In this document: positions 45,224-54,890 of the stretch, one piece after another | Numbering within the stretch: the first letter of the stretch is position 1 | Layout of the letters: every line of letters begins with the position of its first letter | Origin: Nostoc linckia NIES-25 | GTDB taxonomy: Bacteria > Cyanobacteriota > Cyanobacteriia > Cyanobacteriales > Nostocaceae | Assembly: GCF_002368035.1 (NCBI RefSeq) | Contig: NZ_AP018223.1 | Span: 1,404,449 to 1,468,448 of the forward strand | Reading direction: 5' to 3' | DNA: 64,000 bases | Translations under genes and position numbers: made by a program | The notes under the pieces: generated by a model | What the model saw: the letters and a program-made list of their open reading frames with translations, nothing else | The model's database searches: none | What the model was told of the DNA's origin: nothing

Positions 45224-45583
45224 ATGAATAATTTAAATCAACGCAATGATAATTATGATGAGATGATTATAGAATCTACGGCAGAATTTGAAAAACTCGC
45301 AGCAAAAACAGATTTAGAAAAATATGTTTTACGTCTGTATGTTGCCGGTAATAGTCTCCGTTCTATGCGTGCTATTGCAATGTTGAAAAACATTTGTGAA
45401 AAATACTTAGCAGGACATTATGAAATTGAAATTATTGATATATACCAACAGCCTGAAGTTTTAGAAAAAGACCATGTATTTGCTGTGCCTACTCTGATCA
45501 AAGAGCTACCACCACCTTTACAGAAATTAATTGGCGATTTGACAAATGTTGATAAAGTAATCGTTGCTTTAGATATTGCTTAA
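45224..45583 (+). CDS. KaiB-like thioredoxin-fold protein (second)
   Basis: 119 residues. After a 35-residue acidic N-terminus the KaiB core appears: YVLRLYVAGNSLRSMRAIAM, EIIDIYQQPEVLEKDHVFAV, PTLIKELPPPLQKLIGDLT and DKVIVALDIA. It differs from the first copy at many positions, so the duplication is old. Two KaiB-like proteins for one KaiC-like partner could compete or act at different states; this is inference. AAAGGTGAGCT before the ATG is a good ribosome-binding site. Confidence 0.88.
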   Translation: MNNLNQRNDNYDEMIIESTAEFEKLAAKTDLEKYVLRLYVAGNSLRSMRAIAMLKNICEKYLAGHYEIEIIDIYQQPEVLEKDHVFAVPTLIKELPPPLQKLIGDLTNVDKVIVALDIA

Positions 45584-45790
45584 AACAGAATTCAGTAGTG
45601 AAAATTCAGAATAAATTAGTCTAAAATTTAGATTCACTACTAGTTTTAGACCATCAAATTTAAAATTTTGCGTGGTATTTCATTGCTTTTCGATCCGTAA
45701 GTTATATAAAATTAATTCTGGCTCCCTACTCTTGAATCCTGAATTATTTCTTGTTCAAAATTTTCTGATGTCTGATTGTAGGTTAATAGG

Positions 45791-48727
45791 TTGATGACAG
45801 TGAGAACAGTCCAAGAACTTGAAAATGAGAATATAGCTCTACGTCAGCAAATACAAACCCTAGAAGAGATTTTTAAAGCCATCAAAATGGGTGAAGTAGA
45901 TGCTTTAGTTATATCTAGCCCTCAAGGCGAAAGAGTTTTCACCTTGGAAGATGCTGATTATCCTTACCGTGTTTTTGTCCAAGAAATGCACGAAGGTGCT
46001 GTGACTCTAGATGAGCATGGAACAATTCTTTACTGTAATCACCATTTAGCAACAATGCTCAAAAAGCCACTACAGAAAATTATTGGTTCTAATTTTGAAG
46101 AGTACATAGCATCATTAGAAAAACAGGTGTTTAGAGGGTTATTTCAGCAAGAAAAGCCAGCAGCTAATCGCGGTGAATTAAACTTAATCGCTGATGATGA
46201 GACCCACATACCTGTTTATTTATCTTTTAAAGAATTGCAAATAGACAATGTAACAGTGACTTGCTTAGTAGTAACAGATTTAACGGAGCAAAAACTTCAC
46301 GCAGAAATTGTTGCTTCTGAAAGGCTAGCAACTTCGATTCTCGAACAAGCTGCTGAAGCAATCATTGTATGCGATGGAAATAGACAAATTATTCGCGCCA
46401 ATCAAGCAGCACAGCAAGTGTGTGGCAAGAATCCATTATTTCAACAATTTGATGTGGTATTTCCTCTGCAATATGACCATTGCAGTAGCTTTCAAAAAAT
46501 AGAAGCTTGTTTTTTTAGTCATGGACAAGCAGTATCTCAAAACCAAAATTTACGAGGATTTTCACTATCTAGCTTAATGCAAGGTCAATCTTTTCAAGGA
46601 ATAGAAGTATTATTAAGCAGAGAAGATGGCACAGAATCGAATTTATTGTTGGGTGCTTCCCCACTATTAGACTCAGAAAACCAGATTATTGGTAGTGTGG
46701 TGACATTGACAAATATCACCGAGCGTAAACAGATAGAAGAACAAATGGCACAGCTGGTGATGCGGGAGCAAGCTGCTTGTGCAGATGCAGAAGCAACTAA
46801 AACACACTTATCAAATATTTTAGAGAGTATTAGTGATGCTTTTATCGCTGTAGATAGTAAATGGTGCTACACCTACATTAACCAAAAAGCAGCAGAAATT
46901 TTTGGTAGAAAACCAGAAGATTTAATTGGTAAAAATATTTGGCAAGAAGTTAGTGAAGAATTTAGACAGCATTCTTACCAAGCTTATACTCAAGCTTTTA
47001 CTGAGAAAAGTTTTGTTCAGTTAGAAGCATATTACCCATCAATTCAGCGTTGGTTTGAAAATCGTATTTATCCTTCTGGAGATGGTGTATCAATTTTTTT
47101 GAAAGAAATAACTCAGCAAAAGCAAACTGAGATTGCTTTAAAAGAAAGTGAGGAGCATTTAAGGTTGGCTTTAGAAGCGGCTCAAATGGGAACTTGGGAT
47201 TGGAACATGGTCACTAACAATATCAAGTGGTCAACTAGACATGAGCAGTTATTTGGTCTAGTACCAGGTACATTTGTGGGTAACTATAAAGCTTTTATTA
47301 GTTGTATCGCTCCGGAAGATAGAAAAGCACTTCAGCAAGCAGTCATGTTATCTCAAAACGAGAAATGCGATTATTCTCAGGAATATAGAGTTATTTGGCC
47401 TGATGGTAGCCGGCACTGGATTGGGGGTAAAGGCAAATTTTTCTATGATGATGAAGGTCAAGCAGTACGGATGCTTGGTGCTGTTATGGATATTAGCGAT
47501 CGCAAACAAGCAGAAGCAATTTTACAACGTTCCAAAGCAGAACTCGAAATTCAAGTTGCACAACGAACTGCTGAATTAACAAAAGCTAATAACCACCTAC
47601 ATAGATTAATCAATATTTTAACAACAACTATTAATCAACAGACCAAAATTGAAGCTCAATTGCGTGAAGCAGAACGTCGTTGGCGTAGCTTATTAGAAAA
47701 TGTGCAGTTGTTAGTTGTGGGACTTGATAGTGCAGGCAAAGTTGAATATGCCAATCCTTTCTTTTTAGAATTAACTGGATATACCCAAGAAGAAGTTTTA
47801 GGGAAGGATTGGGTAAGAGATTTTATCCCTCAAGAGCAACAACAGCAAATACACAAATTGTTTTTAGAAATGTTAGACCAAGGATTAAATCCTCACCATC
47901 AAAGTTCACTTCTCACTAAATCCCAAACACCACGAGTAATTGCTTGGAACAACACACTGTTGCGAGATTCACAAGAGCAAATCATCGGTACTATGACTAT
48001 TGGTGAAGATATTACTAAACGCCAAGCATTAGATAAAATGAAAAACGAGTTTATATCAGTTGTTAGCCATGAACTTCGTACTCCTATGACCTCAATTCAG
48101 GGAGGATTAAATTTATTAGCGAAAGGATTAGTAAAACTTGACTCCGATAAAGGTAAGCGCATTATTCAAATCGCATCAGACAATGCCGAACGCTTAGTTA
48201 GATTAGTTAACGATATTTTAGATTTAGAGAGATTACAATCAGGAAGATTTACTTTAAATAAGCAAAAAGCTGACGCTAGTGAATTATTATCCCAAGCAGC
48301 AGATTTGATGCAACTAATATTCCAAAAAGCTGAAACTAATTTATCGGTTTCTCCTCAATCAATTGAGTTGTTAGTTGATAAAGATCGCATTATTCAAGTC
48401 CTCACAAATCTGCTGAGTAATGCCGTTAAGTTCTCCCTTCCAGGCTCTACTGTATATATGGCAGTAGAAAAAATTCCAGCAAAAGACGCTGAAACTGCAT
48501 CTGCTTTATTTAAGGTACAAGATCGAGGTAGAGGTATTCCTGCTGACAAAATAGAAGCTATTTTTGAGCGTTTTCATCAAGTAGATGCCTCCGATTCCCG
48601 CAAACAAGGGGGAACGGGTTTAGGTCTAGCTATTTGCCGCAATATCGTAGAGCAACACAACGGACAAATGTGGGTTGAAAGTACGGTAGGAGTAGGCAGC
48701 AGTTTTTACATGAAGTTACCTCTTTGA
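45791..48727 (+). CDS. Multi-PAS hybrid-type sensor histidine kinase (no receiver)
   Basis: 978 residues, soluble (no transmembrane segment). An N-terminal coiled coil (ELENENIALRQQIQTLEEIF) is followed by about five PAS/PAC modules: roughly 65-170, 180-315, 335-445, 455-575 and 635-750, with coiled coil at 577-640. The kinase core has H760 (FISVVSHELRTPMTS), the N-box NLLSNAVKFS and the G-box GTGLGLAICRNIVEQHNG. It has no KaiB-like N-terminus, unlike the clock kinase SasA. Its place 207 bases after the KaiB-like pair suggests that it is the input or output kinase of the Kai-like module. Confidence 0.9.
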   Translation: MMTVRTVQELENENIALRQQIQTLEEIFKAIKMGEVDALVISSPQGERVFTLEDADYPYRVFVQEMHEGAVTLDEHGTILYCNHHLATMLKKPLQKIIGSNFEEYIASLEKQVFRGLFQQEKPAANRGELNLIADDETHIPVYLSFKELQIDNVTVTCLVVTDLTEQKLHAEIVASERLATSILEQAAEAIIVCDGNRQIIRANQAAQQVCGKNPLFQQFDVVFPLQYDHCSSFQKIEACFFSHGQAVSQNQNLRGFSLSSLMQGQSFQGIEVLLSREDGTESNLLLGASPLLDSENQIIGSVVTLTNITERKQIEEQMAQLVMREQAACADAEATKTHLSNILESISDAFIAVDSKWCYTYINQKAAEIFGRKPEDLIGKNIWQEVSEEFRQHSYQAYTQAFTEKSFVQLEAYYPSIQRWFENRIYPSGDGVSIFLKEITQQKQTEIALKESEEHLRLALEAAQMGTWDWNMVTNNIKWSTRHEQLFGLVPGTFVGNYKAFISCIAPEDRKALQQAVMLSQNEKCDYSQEYRVIWPDGSRHWIGGKGKFFYDDEGQAVRMLGAVMDISDRKQAEAILQRSKAELEIQVAQRTAELTKANNHLHRLINILTTTINQQTKIEAQLREAERRWRSLLENVQLLVVGLDSAGKVEYANPFFLELTGYTQEEVLGKDWVRDFIPQEQQQQIHKLFLEMLDQGLNPHHQSSLLTKSQTPRVIAWNNTLLRDSQEQIIGTMTIGEDITKRQALDKMKNEFISVVSHELRTPMTSIQGGLNLLAKGLVKLDSDKGKRIIQIASDNAERLVRLVNDILDLERLQSGRFTLNKQKADASELLSQAADLMQLIFQKAETNLSVSPQSIELLVDKDRIIQVLTNLLSNAVKFSLPGSTVYMAVEKIPAKDAETASALFKVQDRGRGIPADKIEAIFERFHQVDASDSRKQGGTGLGLAICRNIVEQHNGQMWVESTVGVGSSFYMKLPL

Positions 48728-48902
48728 TTAAGAATAGGGAATAGGTAAAAAGGCAATAGGGAAAAGAACCTGCCCGAATAATCAGACTATTAATCCCTAA
48801 TTTTAATTATGGATAAAATTAAGCATTTGATAGGAGATGCCTTATCTACAGCGTTTTTGAGATAAATTAAGTACATGGGTAGGGGCTTTACAGGTGTCAT
48901 AC

Positions 48903-49085
48903 GTGTCAACTTAAGCTCAAACTGTTGCCCCAGAGGCATTTTACCCCACCCCCAACCCCTCCCCTTGCTAAGGGGAGGGGAGGTTTTGCGTCAGCAAAGC
49001 CGGGGTGGGGTAACGCAGATCTTGATGGTAAGTGAGTAGAACTCGCTCATCACGTTTTCATCAGGGTTTCACGTTAAGTTGACAC
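48903..49085. mobile_element. MITE-like element, family C copy 2
   Basis: 183 bp bounded by GTGTCAACTTAAGCTCAAAC and GGTTTCACGTTAAGTTGACAC (first 20 bases GTGTCAACTTAACGTGAAAC when read inward). The same inner blocks as at 33953: TTTTACCCCACCCCCAACCC, GGGGTGGGGTAACGCAG and ACTCGCTCATCA. Flanking bases differ between the copies. The rest of 48728-49374 has no recognised gene. Confidence 0.7.
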
Positions 49086-49374
49086 CAATGTACAGCTGTA
49101 AAGCCCCTACGATGATCTCCACCTCACCAAATTTCAATCTGGTGTATATGTTTTATATGTTTTAATGCGCCCTTTTTAAAATTCCTTAATTTTGATTATG
49201 GGATTCTCCTATTGCCCATTGCCTATTGCCTTTTAATAATTTTATTTTTTGTGAATTTTACTACCAGTAAAAAGTTTTTTCTAGTAATTGCTATAAAATA
49301 TACCAAGAATAAATACAGAGACAAGCCAAGTAATTCTCTGTCAGCACTCATTTTTTGATATACAGGAGCGCATT

Positions 49375-50058
49375 ATGGAATATCTTGCTTATTCCCACAT
49401 GTTTATTGCTCAAGAAGAGGCATCTAGAAACATTGAATATAAACTTTCCAAACCTGAATTTAGTTGGACAAAACCTCTGAAATCTTCTTCTGTGGTTATT
49501 ACTAAAAAACAGGCATCTACAAACAGCAAATATAATTTCTTTCAGCCTAAATTCAATTGGAAAAAACTTCTTAAATCTTCTGCTTGGTTAGCTTTAGCTG
49601 GTGTCGGAGTATTACTTATTGCTGTCAGCCAAATTCAAATAGCTTCGGCAGCATATGTCAGAACTAACGGTAGTTGTCTACGTATTCGTACAGGCCCAAG
49701 CGTTAACTATTCTTATGTAGACTGTGTAAAAAATGGAGCGCCACTTCCAGCAATTGAAGGGTATGAAAACGGTTTTGCTAGGCTTTCTACAGGTAGATAT
49801 ATTTTTGCCCGATGGGTTGGCGATAAACCTAATATTCCCACTACCAGTAGACCTGGTGGGGTTGGTGGTTCATTTATTCTCACCCCTGGTTCCAGAGGTC
49901 AGCTTGTCAGAGACCTTCAAACAGCTTTAGGTAACCTGAGAATTGATGGAATTTACGGCCCAGAAACTGTTCGTCAAGTACGAAACTTTCAAGCAAGTAA
50001 AGGTTTACTTGTAGATGGTGTCGTCGGCCCCGAAACGAGATTAGCCTTGGGTATTTAA
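49375..50058 (+). CDS. SH3-like and peptidoglycan-binding domain protein
   Basis: 227 residues. CAGGAGCGC before ATG 49375 is a good ribosome-binding site. Unusually, about 65 residues precede the hydrophobic segment (SAWLALAGVGVLLIAVSQIQ, about 73-92), so it is either a late signal peptide or a type II membrane anchor. The N-terminal part repeats a short motif (KPEFSWTKPLKSS and QPKFNWKKLLKSS). Then an SH3-like domain (YVRTNGSCLRIRTGPS, about 98-150) and a C-terminal PG_binding_1 domain (GQLVRDLQTALG to GVVGPETRLALGI). It probably binds the cell wall. Confidence 0.82.
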   Translation: MEYLAYSHMFIAQEEASRNIEYKLSKPEFSWTKPLKSSSVVITKKQASTNSKYNFFQPKFNWKKLLKSSAWLALAGVGVLLIAVSQIQIASAAYVRTNGSCLRIRTGPSVNYSYVDCVKNGAPLPAIEGYENGFARLSTGRYIFARWVGDKPNIPTTSRPGGVGGSFILTPGSRGQLVRDLQTALGNLRIDGIYGPETVRQVRNFQASKGLLVDGVVGPETRLALGI

Positions 50059-50214
50059 TAAGCTGTTCCACATCCAATACTTGTCGGGTTTTGGGGAAAA
50101 GGGGAAGGGGAAAAGGGAAAGAAAAAACCTTTAACCCTTACCCTTTACCCCCGCCCCTTATCCCCAGCTCTCACAAGCGTATTTTTGGGTTGGCAGACCA
50201 CTAGAATCTCTAAA

Positions 50215-50374
50215 TTAACGTGAGTTCGATGAACCTCTCCCCAACCCCTCTTGGAGGCGCAGAGGGGCAGAAATATTTTTAGTTAACAACGAAAAAATGA
50301 GGGTTTCAAAGCCTCTCTCCCTGTGGGGGAGAGGAATGGAAGTGGGGTTTTTAGAGCCGTCGAACTCACGTTAA
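50215..50374. mobile_element. MITE-like element, family D copy 2
   Basis: 160 bp bounded by TTAACGTGAGTTCGA and TCGAACTCACGTTAA; compare TAACGTGAATTCGACG of copy 1. The A-to-G change in one arm is matched by T-to-C in the other. The interior again contains AACCTCTCCCC and GAGAGG words. A purine/pyrimidine tract at 50095-50165 lies beside it. Confidence 0.65.
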
Positions 50375-50546
50375 ATTAAAATTTTGATGTTATCTTTGCA
50401 TAAATTAGCACTCTCGTATAGCGCTTTATGAAGGTAACGCACTATATGAGAGTGCTTTAGTTGCCTGATAGTATTGAAGAATGCACCCTAATAAATTAAA
50501 AACTGAGGATTTTATTTAATTTAGGTTACTAAATTGATGTTGATAA

Positions 50547-51659
50547 TCAAAGACCCAAATAATTTTGGACAATCTGCAAGATGCGTTCTGCTGCATGACC
50601 GTCGCCAAAAGGATTAATAGCATTTGCCATTGCTTGATATGCAGCTCGATCGCTGAGTAACTCGCTAGCAGCTGCAAAAATATTTGCACTCTCAGTTCCC
50701 ACAAGTTTGGCGGTACCGGCTGTAACAGCCTCTGGTCTTTCTGTGGTGTCTCTTAAAACTAGTACTGGTTTTCCTAAGCTGGGGGCTTCTTCCTGCAATC
50801 CACCAGAATCAGTAAGTAAAAGGTGCGATCGCCCAATTGCTCCCACCAATTCACCATAATCGAGAGGTTCCGTCAAGAAAATTCGCGGATGATTTCCTAA
50901 AAGTTGTTGTAATGGTACTCGCACCGTTGGATTGCGGTGTAATGGTAACAGCAATGCTGTATCGGGAAACTTGTCTAAAATTTGTAAAAATCCAGCAGCG
51001 ATCGCTTCTAGTGGTTCTCCCCAATTCTCCCGACGATGCACCGTTGCTAACAAAACACGATATGAATTCCAATCTAAGCCTGGTACATTACAGCTAACTT
51101 GGGTTCCTGCAACATTCAACAAAGCATCAATTACAGTGTTCCCAGTCAAGTGAATTTCACCTAAAACACCAGAACGCTGCAAATTTTCTACAGCCCAAGG
51201 AGTGGGTGCAAAGTGTAACTGAGTAATTTGAGAAATTAACCGCCGATTAGCTTCTTCTGGATAAGGATTGAATATATCATCAGTTCTCAACCCTGCTTCT
51301 ACGTGACCAACAGGAATTTTTTGATAAAAAGCTGCTAAAGCTGCGGCAAAAGCCGTGGTAGTATCTCCCTGCACCACCACTAAATCTGGCTTTTTCTGCT
51401 GGAATAATGCTTCTAAACCTTGTAAACTGCGACAAGTAATATCATTTAAAGATTGCCGAGCTTGCATAATTTCCAAGTCATAATCTGCCTTGATATTAAA
51501 CAGTTCCATGACCTGCTCAACCATTTCCCGATGTTGTCCAGTTAAAATTACTTGGGACTCAAAATCTGAACATTTTTGGAAAACTTGAATTACCGGAGCT
51601 AGTTTAATCGCTTCCGGACGAGTACCCAAAATAATGCAAACTTGCTTTCGATTAGTCAT
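50547..51659 (-). CDS. wecB: UDP-N-acetylglucosamine 2-epimerase (non-hydrolysing)
   Basis: ATG 51659 (MTNRKQVCIILGTRPEAIKL) is preferred to an in-frame TTG at 51680. 370 residues. The enzyme interconverts UDP-GlcNAc and UDP-ManNAc for surface polysaccharides. Family landmarks are GTRPEAIKLAPV at the start, TGQHREMV, VVQGDTTTAFAAALAA, HVEAGLRTDDIFNPYPEE, NRRLISQITQLHFAPT, GNTVIDAL, TVHRRENWG and TDSGGLQEEAPSLGKPVLVLR near the end with the UDP-binding Glu. Length is normal and the motifs look intact. Confidence 0.95.
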   Translation of the reverse strand: MTNRKQVCIILGTRPEAIKLAPVIQVFQKCSDFESQVILTGQHREMVEQVMELFNIKADYDLEIMQARQSLNDITCRSLQGLEALFQQKKPDLVVVQGDTTTAFAAALAAFYQKIPVGHVEAGLRTDDIFNPYPEEANRRLISQITQLHFAPTPWAVENLQRSGVLGEIHLTGNTVIDALLNVAGTQVSCNVPGLDWNSYRVLLATVHRRENWGEPLEAIAAGFLQILDKFPDTALLLPLHRNPTVRVPLQQLLGNHPRIFLTEPLDYGELVGAIGRSHLLLTDSGGLQEEAPSLGKPVLVLRDTTERPEAVTAGTAKLVGTESANIFAAASELLSDRAAYQAMANAINPFGDGHAAERILQIVQNYLGL

Positions 51660-51787
51660 TTGTCCGTTGTAACTTGTCAAAGGCTATGGTCAACGGTCTA
51701 GGCTTATTAGTCAATAGTTAACTGCTAATCATCACAAAAACCATAAATATCAAAGTATAAATTATAAAAAACCTCAAAAAACCTGCC

Positions 51788-51959
51788 TTACGGACTTCCA
51801 ACTAAAAAAATATCCCATCGCTGGGTAGGCAGGGGAGCATACTTCGACACTTCGACAAGCTCAGTGCATCGCTGCGCTCAGTAACCAGGGAGCAGGGGGA
51901 AGACAAAAAAATATTATCTGAGTAAATTGGATAATTTATTTTCTGGGAGTCCCTTAATA
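51788..51959. repeat. Dispersed repeat family E, copy 1
   Basis: It contains GGCAGGGGAGCATACTTCG, ACACTTCGACAAGCTCAGTG, CATCGCTGCGCTCAGTAACC and AGGGAGCAGGGGGAAGA, ending GGGAGTCCCTTAA. The copy at 61511-61658 has the same blocks in the same order. Outer ends (TTACGGACTTCC and GGGAGTCCCTTAA) are roughly inverted repeats. Not coding; the nearby minus-strand frame 52025-52207 is an artefact. Confidence 0.6.
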
Positions 51960-52161
51960 AGGACACCTTTTTTCTTGCGCTTACGCATATCGAATAAAAT
52001 CTTTTTATTTTCTCATAAATAAATTTAGCGCGAAGTCAGAGCGCTGACTTGGTGGCATCTGAACTTCGCAACAGAGGGGCTTGTACCCTTTTGCAGAGGG
52101 AAAATAAATTCTTTCCTCCTGCCCTCTGCCTTTTTTTGGTCAATAATTTTTATTAAAAATG

Positions 52162-52182
52162 AAAAAACCCGGCTTAACCGGG
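52162..52182 (-). terminator. Rho-independent terminator
   Basis: On the minus strand, CCCGG-TTAAG-CCGGG is followed directly by TTTTTT (52167-52162). It lies about 45 bases after the stop of the small membrane-protein gene transcribed on the same strand. Confidence 0.85.
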
Positions 52183-52226
52183 CAGACGCACTGTTTGTCG
52201 AATTCAATTCTAATGACTAGAAATGA

Positions 52227-52601
52227 CTAGATTTTAATCTCACAGGTTAAAGGGCAAGATGCGTAAACAGTAGTCTGCGCTTGGTCTGCCTCTCCATGCA
52301 GCCAGCTTAACCATTTAACATCGCTAGGATGAACTCCTTTAGCAGTTAGCACACCCGCAGCAAATACAACAGCCATAACATTGAACATCACTAAAGCGCC
52401 TGCAACCAGCAAAACAGCACTAACAGGCATTACAGATTGCAAAACAATCGACAACAGACATCCGACCGTAGCCATCAAAACAACTAAAGGAAAACCGACA
52501 ACCAGCAAACATACTGCCAATGTGAAAGTCCATATTAAAAAGCTTTTAACCATCATCAAGGAGTAGGTCTTTCCTAGATTAGAGCTCTGAGCCGAAACCA
52601 T
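52227..52601 (-). CDS. Small membrane protein of unknown function
   Basis: ATG 52601 is chosen because GGGAGG lies 7 bases upstream; a start 15 bases earlier would overlap that site. 124 residues. Two or three hydrophobic helices are seen: MMVKSFLIWTFTLAVCLLVV (about 16-35), VVLMATVGCLLSIVLQSVMP and VSAVLLVAGALVMFNVMAVV. These are followed by a short polar tail with Cys residues (YASCPLTCEIKI). No family was recognised. It has its own terminator, so it is likely monocistronic. Confidence 0.65.
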   Translation of the reverse strand: MVSAQSSNLGKTYSLMMVKSFLIWTFTLAVCLLVVGFPLVVLMATVGCLLSIVLQSVMPVSAVLLVAGALVMFNVMAVVFAAGVLTAKGVHPSDVKWLSWLHGEADQAQTTVYASCPLTCEIKI

Positions 52602-53332
52602 GACTTTTCCTCCCAAAAATACACAGCAAGTTTTAATTTTCAGTTTTTTCTCGCTTTTTGCGAATAAACTGAATCATTTAGTGAAGTTCAGTATATAAAA
52701 ACTAATTAGTAAAATGAGCATTTTTTTACTAAACTTTACAGTTAATTTTTTGTAATTATGAATGTAAAGTCAAGTTGCTTTTTGTTCAAAAAGCTTGCTT
52801 ACTGCATCTGTCTTCAGGAATAGAAGGTAAAAGGCATCAGCTTTCAAGTTTGATCCCCAGGGCATCATTCCGACTTAGCTTAACATTTCTTATAATAACA
52901 AGCACTTTCTCTCATAATCCGAAGATCCCCTGAATTCACGAACTGCTAATGTTTGTGTTGTTAACTGCTAGCAATTAAACTCGATACTTGCGATGGATTT
53001 CTCATTTAATAGCAATAGAATATTTACTTTCTAGCTTTTTAGTGCTGTATAGAACTTTTTACTCTAGAGTATTTACTGAGGTATTGTGTAGCCTTGCATG
53101 TGTTAAACCAGTTTAGATAGGCTAAACAGTTTTTATAAAACTTCTGAGTAGTCAAATTGCCGGTAAAAAAGATACAAGTCGAGGTGCATGAAATGTATTG
53201 ACCGTGGTTCTAGAGTTTCAATCGCCTTGCATTGCCTTTAGGGCTTGTACGCCAGCGTCTTTGAGAACTCATCTCAGAAAGTTACTTGACTTCTCACTAA
53301 TTCAACTTCTGAACTGCCAAATGTGAAGATAT
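52602..53332. other. Divergent intergenic region upstream of pilT
   Basis: About 730 AT-rich bases between the divergent small membrane-protein gene and pilT. No gene or recognised repeat was seen. Promoters for both genes must lie here; no specific box can be named. Confidence 0.45.
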
Positions 53333-54634
53333 ATGACAGAATCACAGTCTCCATTAAATTCTAACTCTGCTGCCGGTCGTAACATGCCACCAGCGCCACC
53401 AGCGCCACCAGCACCACCACCACCACCACCGGGTATGAGCACGCAGCGCCAAATGACACAAACATTGGATATGAGTGCTAACTCTCCTGGTGCTAACTCT
53501 GCGCCAGTATCAGGCCATCGTCCGGGTACACCACCACCAATACCTAGTTCAGCTCGCCCTAAAAGTAGCCCTCCGGGACTGACTTTAGCACAGATCATCA
53601 GGGAAGCTTACGATCAAGGATATTCCGATATTCACCTGGGTGTAGGCGAAGTACCTCGTTTCCGCAACCGAGGAGAAATTCAATCAACAGAATATCCAGA
53701 AACGGATAAAGAGGCTTTGATGAGTTGGTTGAGGGAGGTAATGACGGAGGCAGAGATTCAACGCTTTGAAGAACATCTAGAATTTGACGGGGCAACTCAG
53801 TACGAATTTGCACGCGTGCGGATTAACGTCTTTGGTTCCCTCAAAGGCCCTGCAATGGTGTTGCGGTTGATTCCGTTGAAAATCTTAACTATGGAACAGT
53901 TGAGATTACCCCCTATTTTTCGGGATATTTGTCATCACCACAAAGGCTTAATTTTGGTAACCGGGCCGACTGGTTCTGGTAAGTCCACAACAATGGCAGC
54001 GATGATTGACTACATCAATAAAGAGATGGCTAAGCATATCATCACCATTGAAGACCCCATAGAATTTGTTCATCAAAGCCGCAAATCCTTAGTTAAACAG
54101 CGGGAAGTGGGAATGCACACCCGGAAATTTGACAACGCTTTGAAAGCAGCCTTACGGGAAGACCCAGATTTGATTCTGGTGGGGGAAATGCGGGATAAAG
54201 AAACAGTTAACACTGCCCTCAAAGCTGCTCAAACTGGTCACTTGGTAATGGGAACGTTGCACACCAATAGTGCTGTAAAAACTATTGAGCGGATACTCAA
54301 CCTTTACTCCGGTGAAGAACAGGATGCAATGCGCGTGGCAATTTCTGAGTCTTTAGTAGCTGTAATTGCCCAAGGTTTGTGCCGTACAACAGACGGAAAG
54401 CGGGCTGCTTTTCACGATATCTTGATTAACACTGAGGCAATCAAGGAATGGATCAAAGATGGTAAGTATGATGAAATTACCGAATTGATGAAACAAGCCA
54501 GCTTTGACGGCATGATCACAATGAATCAGTCCTTGCTCAATCTTTATCAAGACGGTCGCATTACTGAAGAAATTGCTTTAGAAATGTCACCAACTCCTAA
54601 CGAAATGGCGCAATTTCTCCGAGGTCGGGTTTAA
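53333..54634 (+). CDS. pilT: Type IV pilus retraction ATPase PilT
   Basis: 433 residues. PilT is the hexameric ATPase that retracts type IV pili for twitching motility and DNA uptake. The core from about residue 82 has DIHLGVGEVPRFR, Walker A GPTGSGKST (211-219), ITIEDPIEFVH (Asp box), Walker B DLILVGEMRD, the His box GTLHTNSAVKTIERI and the C-terminal AIAQGL-type segment. The first 80 residues are an unusual Pro-rich linker (PPAPPAPPAPPPPPP) encoded by a CCACCAGCG trinucleotide-like array. A KaiB-like gene follows on the same strand. Confidence 0.93.
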   Translation: MTESQSPLNSNSAAGRNMPPAPPAPPAPPPPPPGMSTQRQMTQTLDMSANSPGANSAPVSGHRPGTPPPIPSSARPKSSPPGLTLAQIIREAYDQGYSDIHLGVGEVPRFRNRGEIQSTEYPETDKEALMSWLREVMTEAEIQRFEEHLEFDGATQYEFARVRINVFGSLKGPAMVLRLIPLKILTMEQLRLPPIFRDICHHHKGLILVTGPTGSGKSTTMAAMIDYINKEMAKHIITIEDPIEFVHQSRKSLVKQREVGMHTRKFDNALKAALREDPDLILVGEMRDKETVNTALKAAQTGHLVMGTLHTNSAVKTIERILNLYSGEEQDAMRVAISESLVAVIAQGLCRTTDGKRAAFHDILINTEAIKEWIKDGKYDEITELMKQASFDGMITMNQSLLNLYQDGRITEEIALEMSPTPNEMAQFLRGRV

Positions 54635-54639
54635 TATTG

Positions 54640-54800
54640 GGGACTGGGGACAAGGGGACAAGGGGCAAGGGAAAAGGTTAAAGGTTAAAGGGAAAAGAAA
54701 TAAATTTAATCTTTCCCCTTTTCCCCTTACCCTTTTCCCCTTTTCCCCTTTTCCCCTTACCCTTTTCCCCTTACCCCTTTCCCCATGCCCGATGCCCAAA
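54640..54800. repeat. Low-complexity GGGAAAAGG / CCCCTTTTCCCC tract
   Basis: A purine block (GGGAAAAGGTTAAAGG) followed by a pyrimidine block (repeated CCCCTTTTCCCCTTACCC), so the two can pair as a long imperfect hairpin after pilT. Same word family as at 22861, 31985 and 50095. Confidence 0.6.
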
Positions 54801-54890
54801 TATCTTTGTGTTCCTGGTTGCGGTTATCGCTAAGGTAAAAGGTAAAAGAGTAAATTTTTTAGTTTTTACTTTTTAGTTCCTTAGCCTCCT

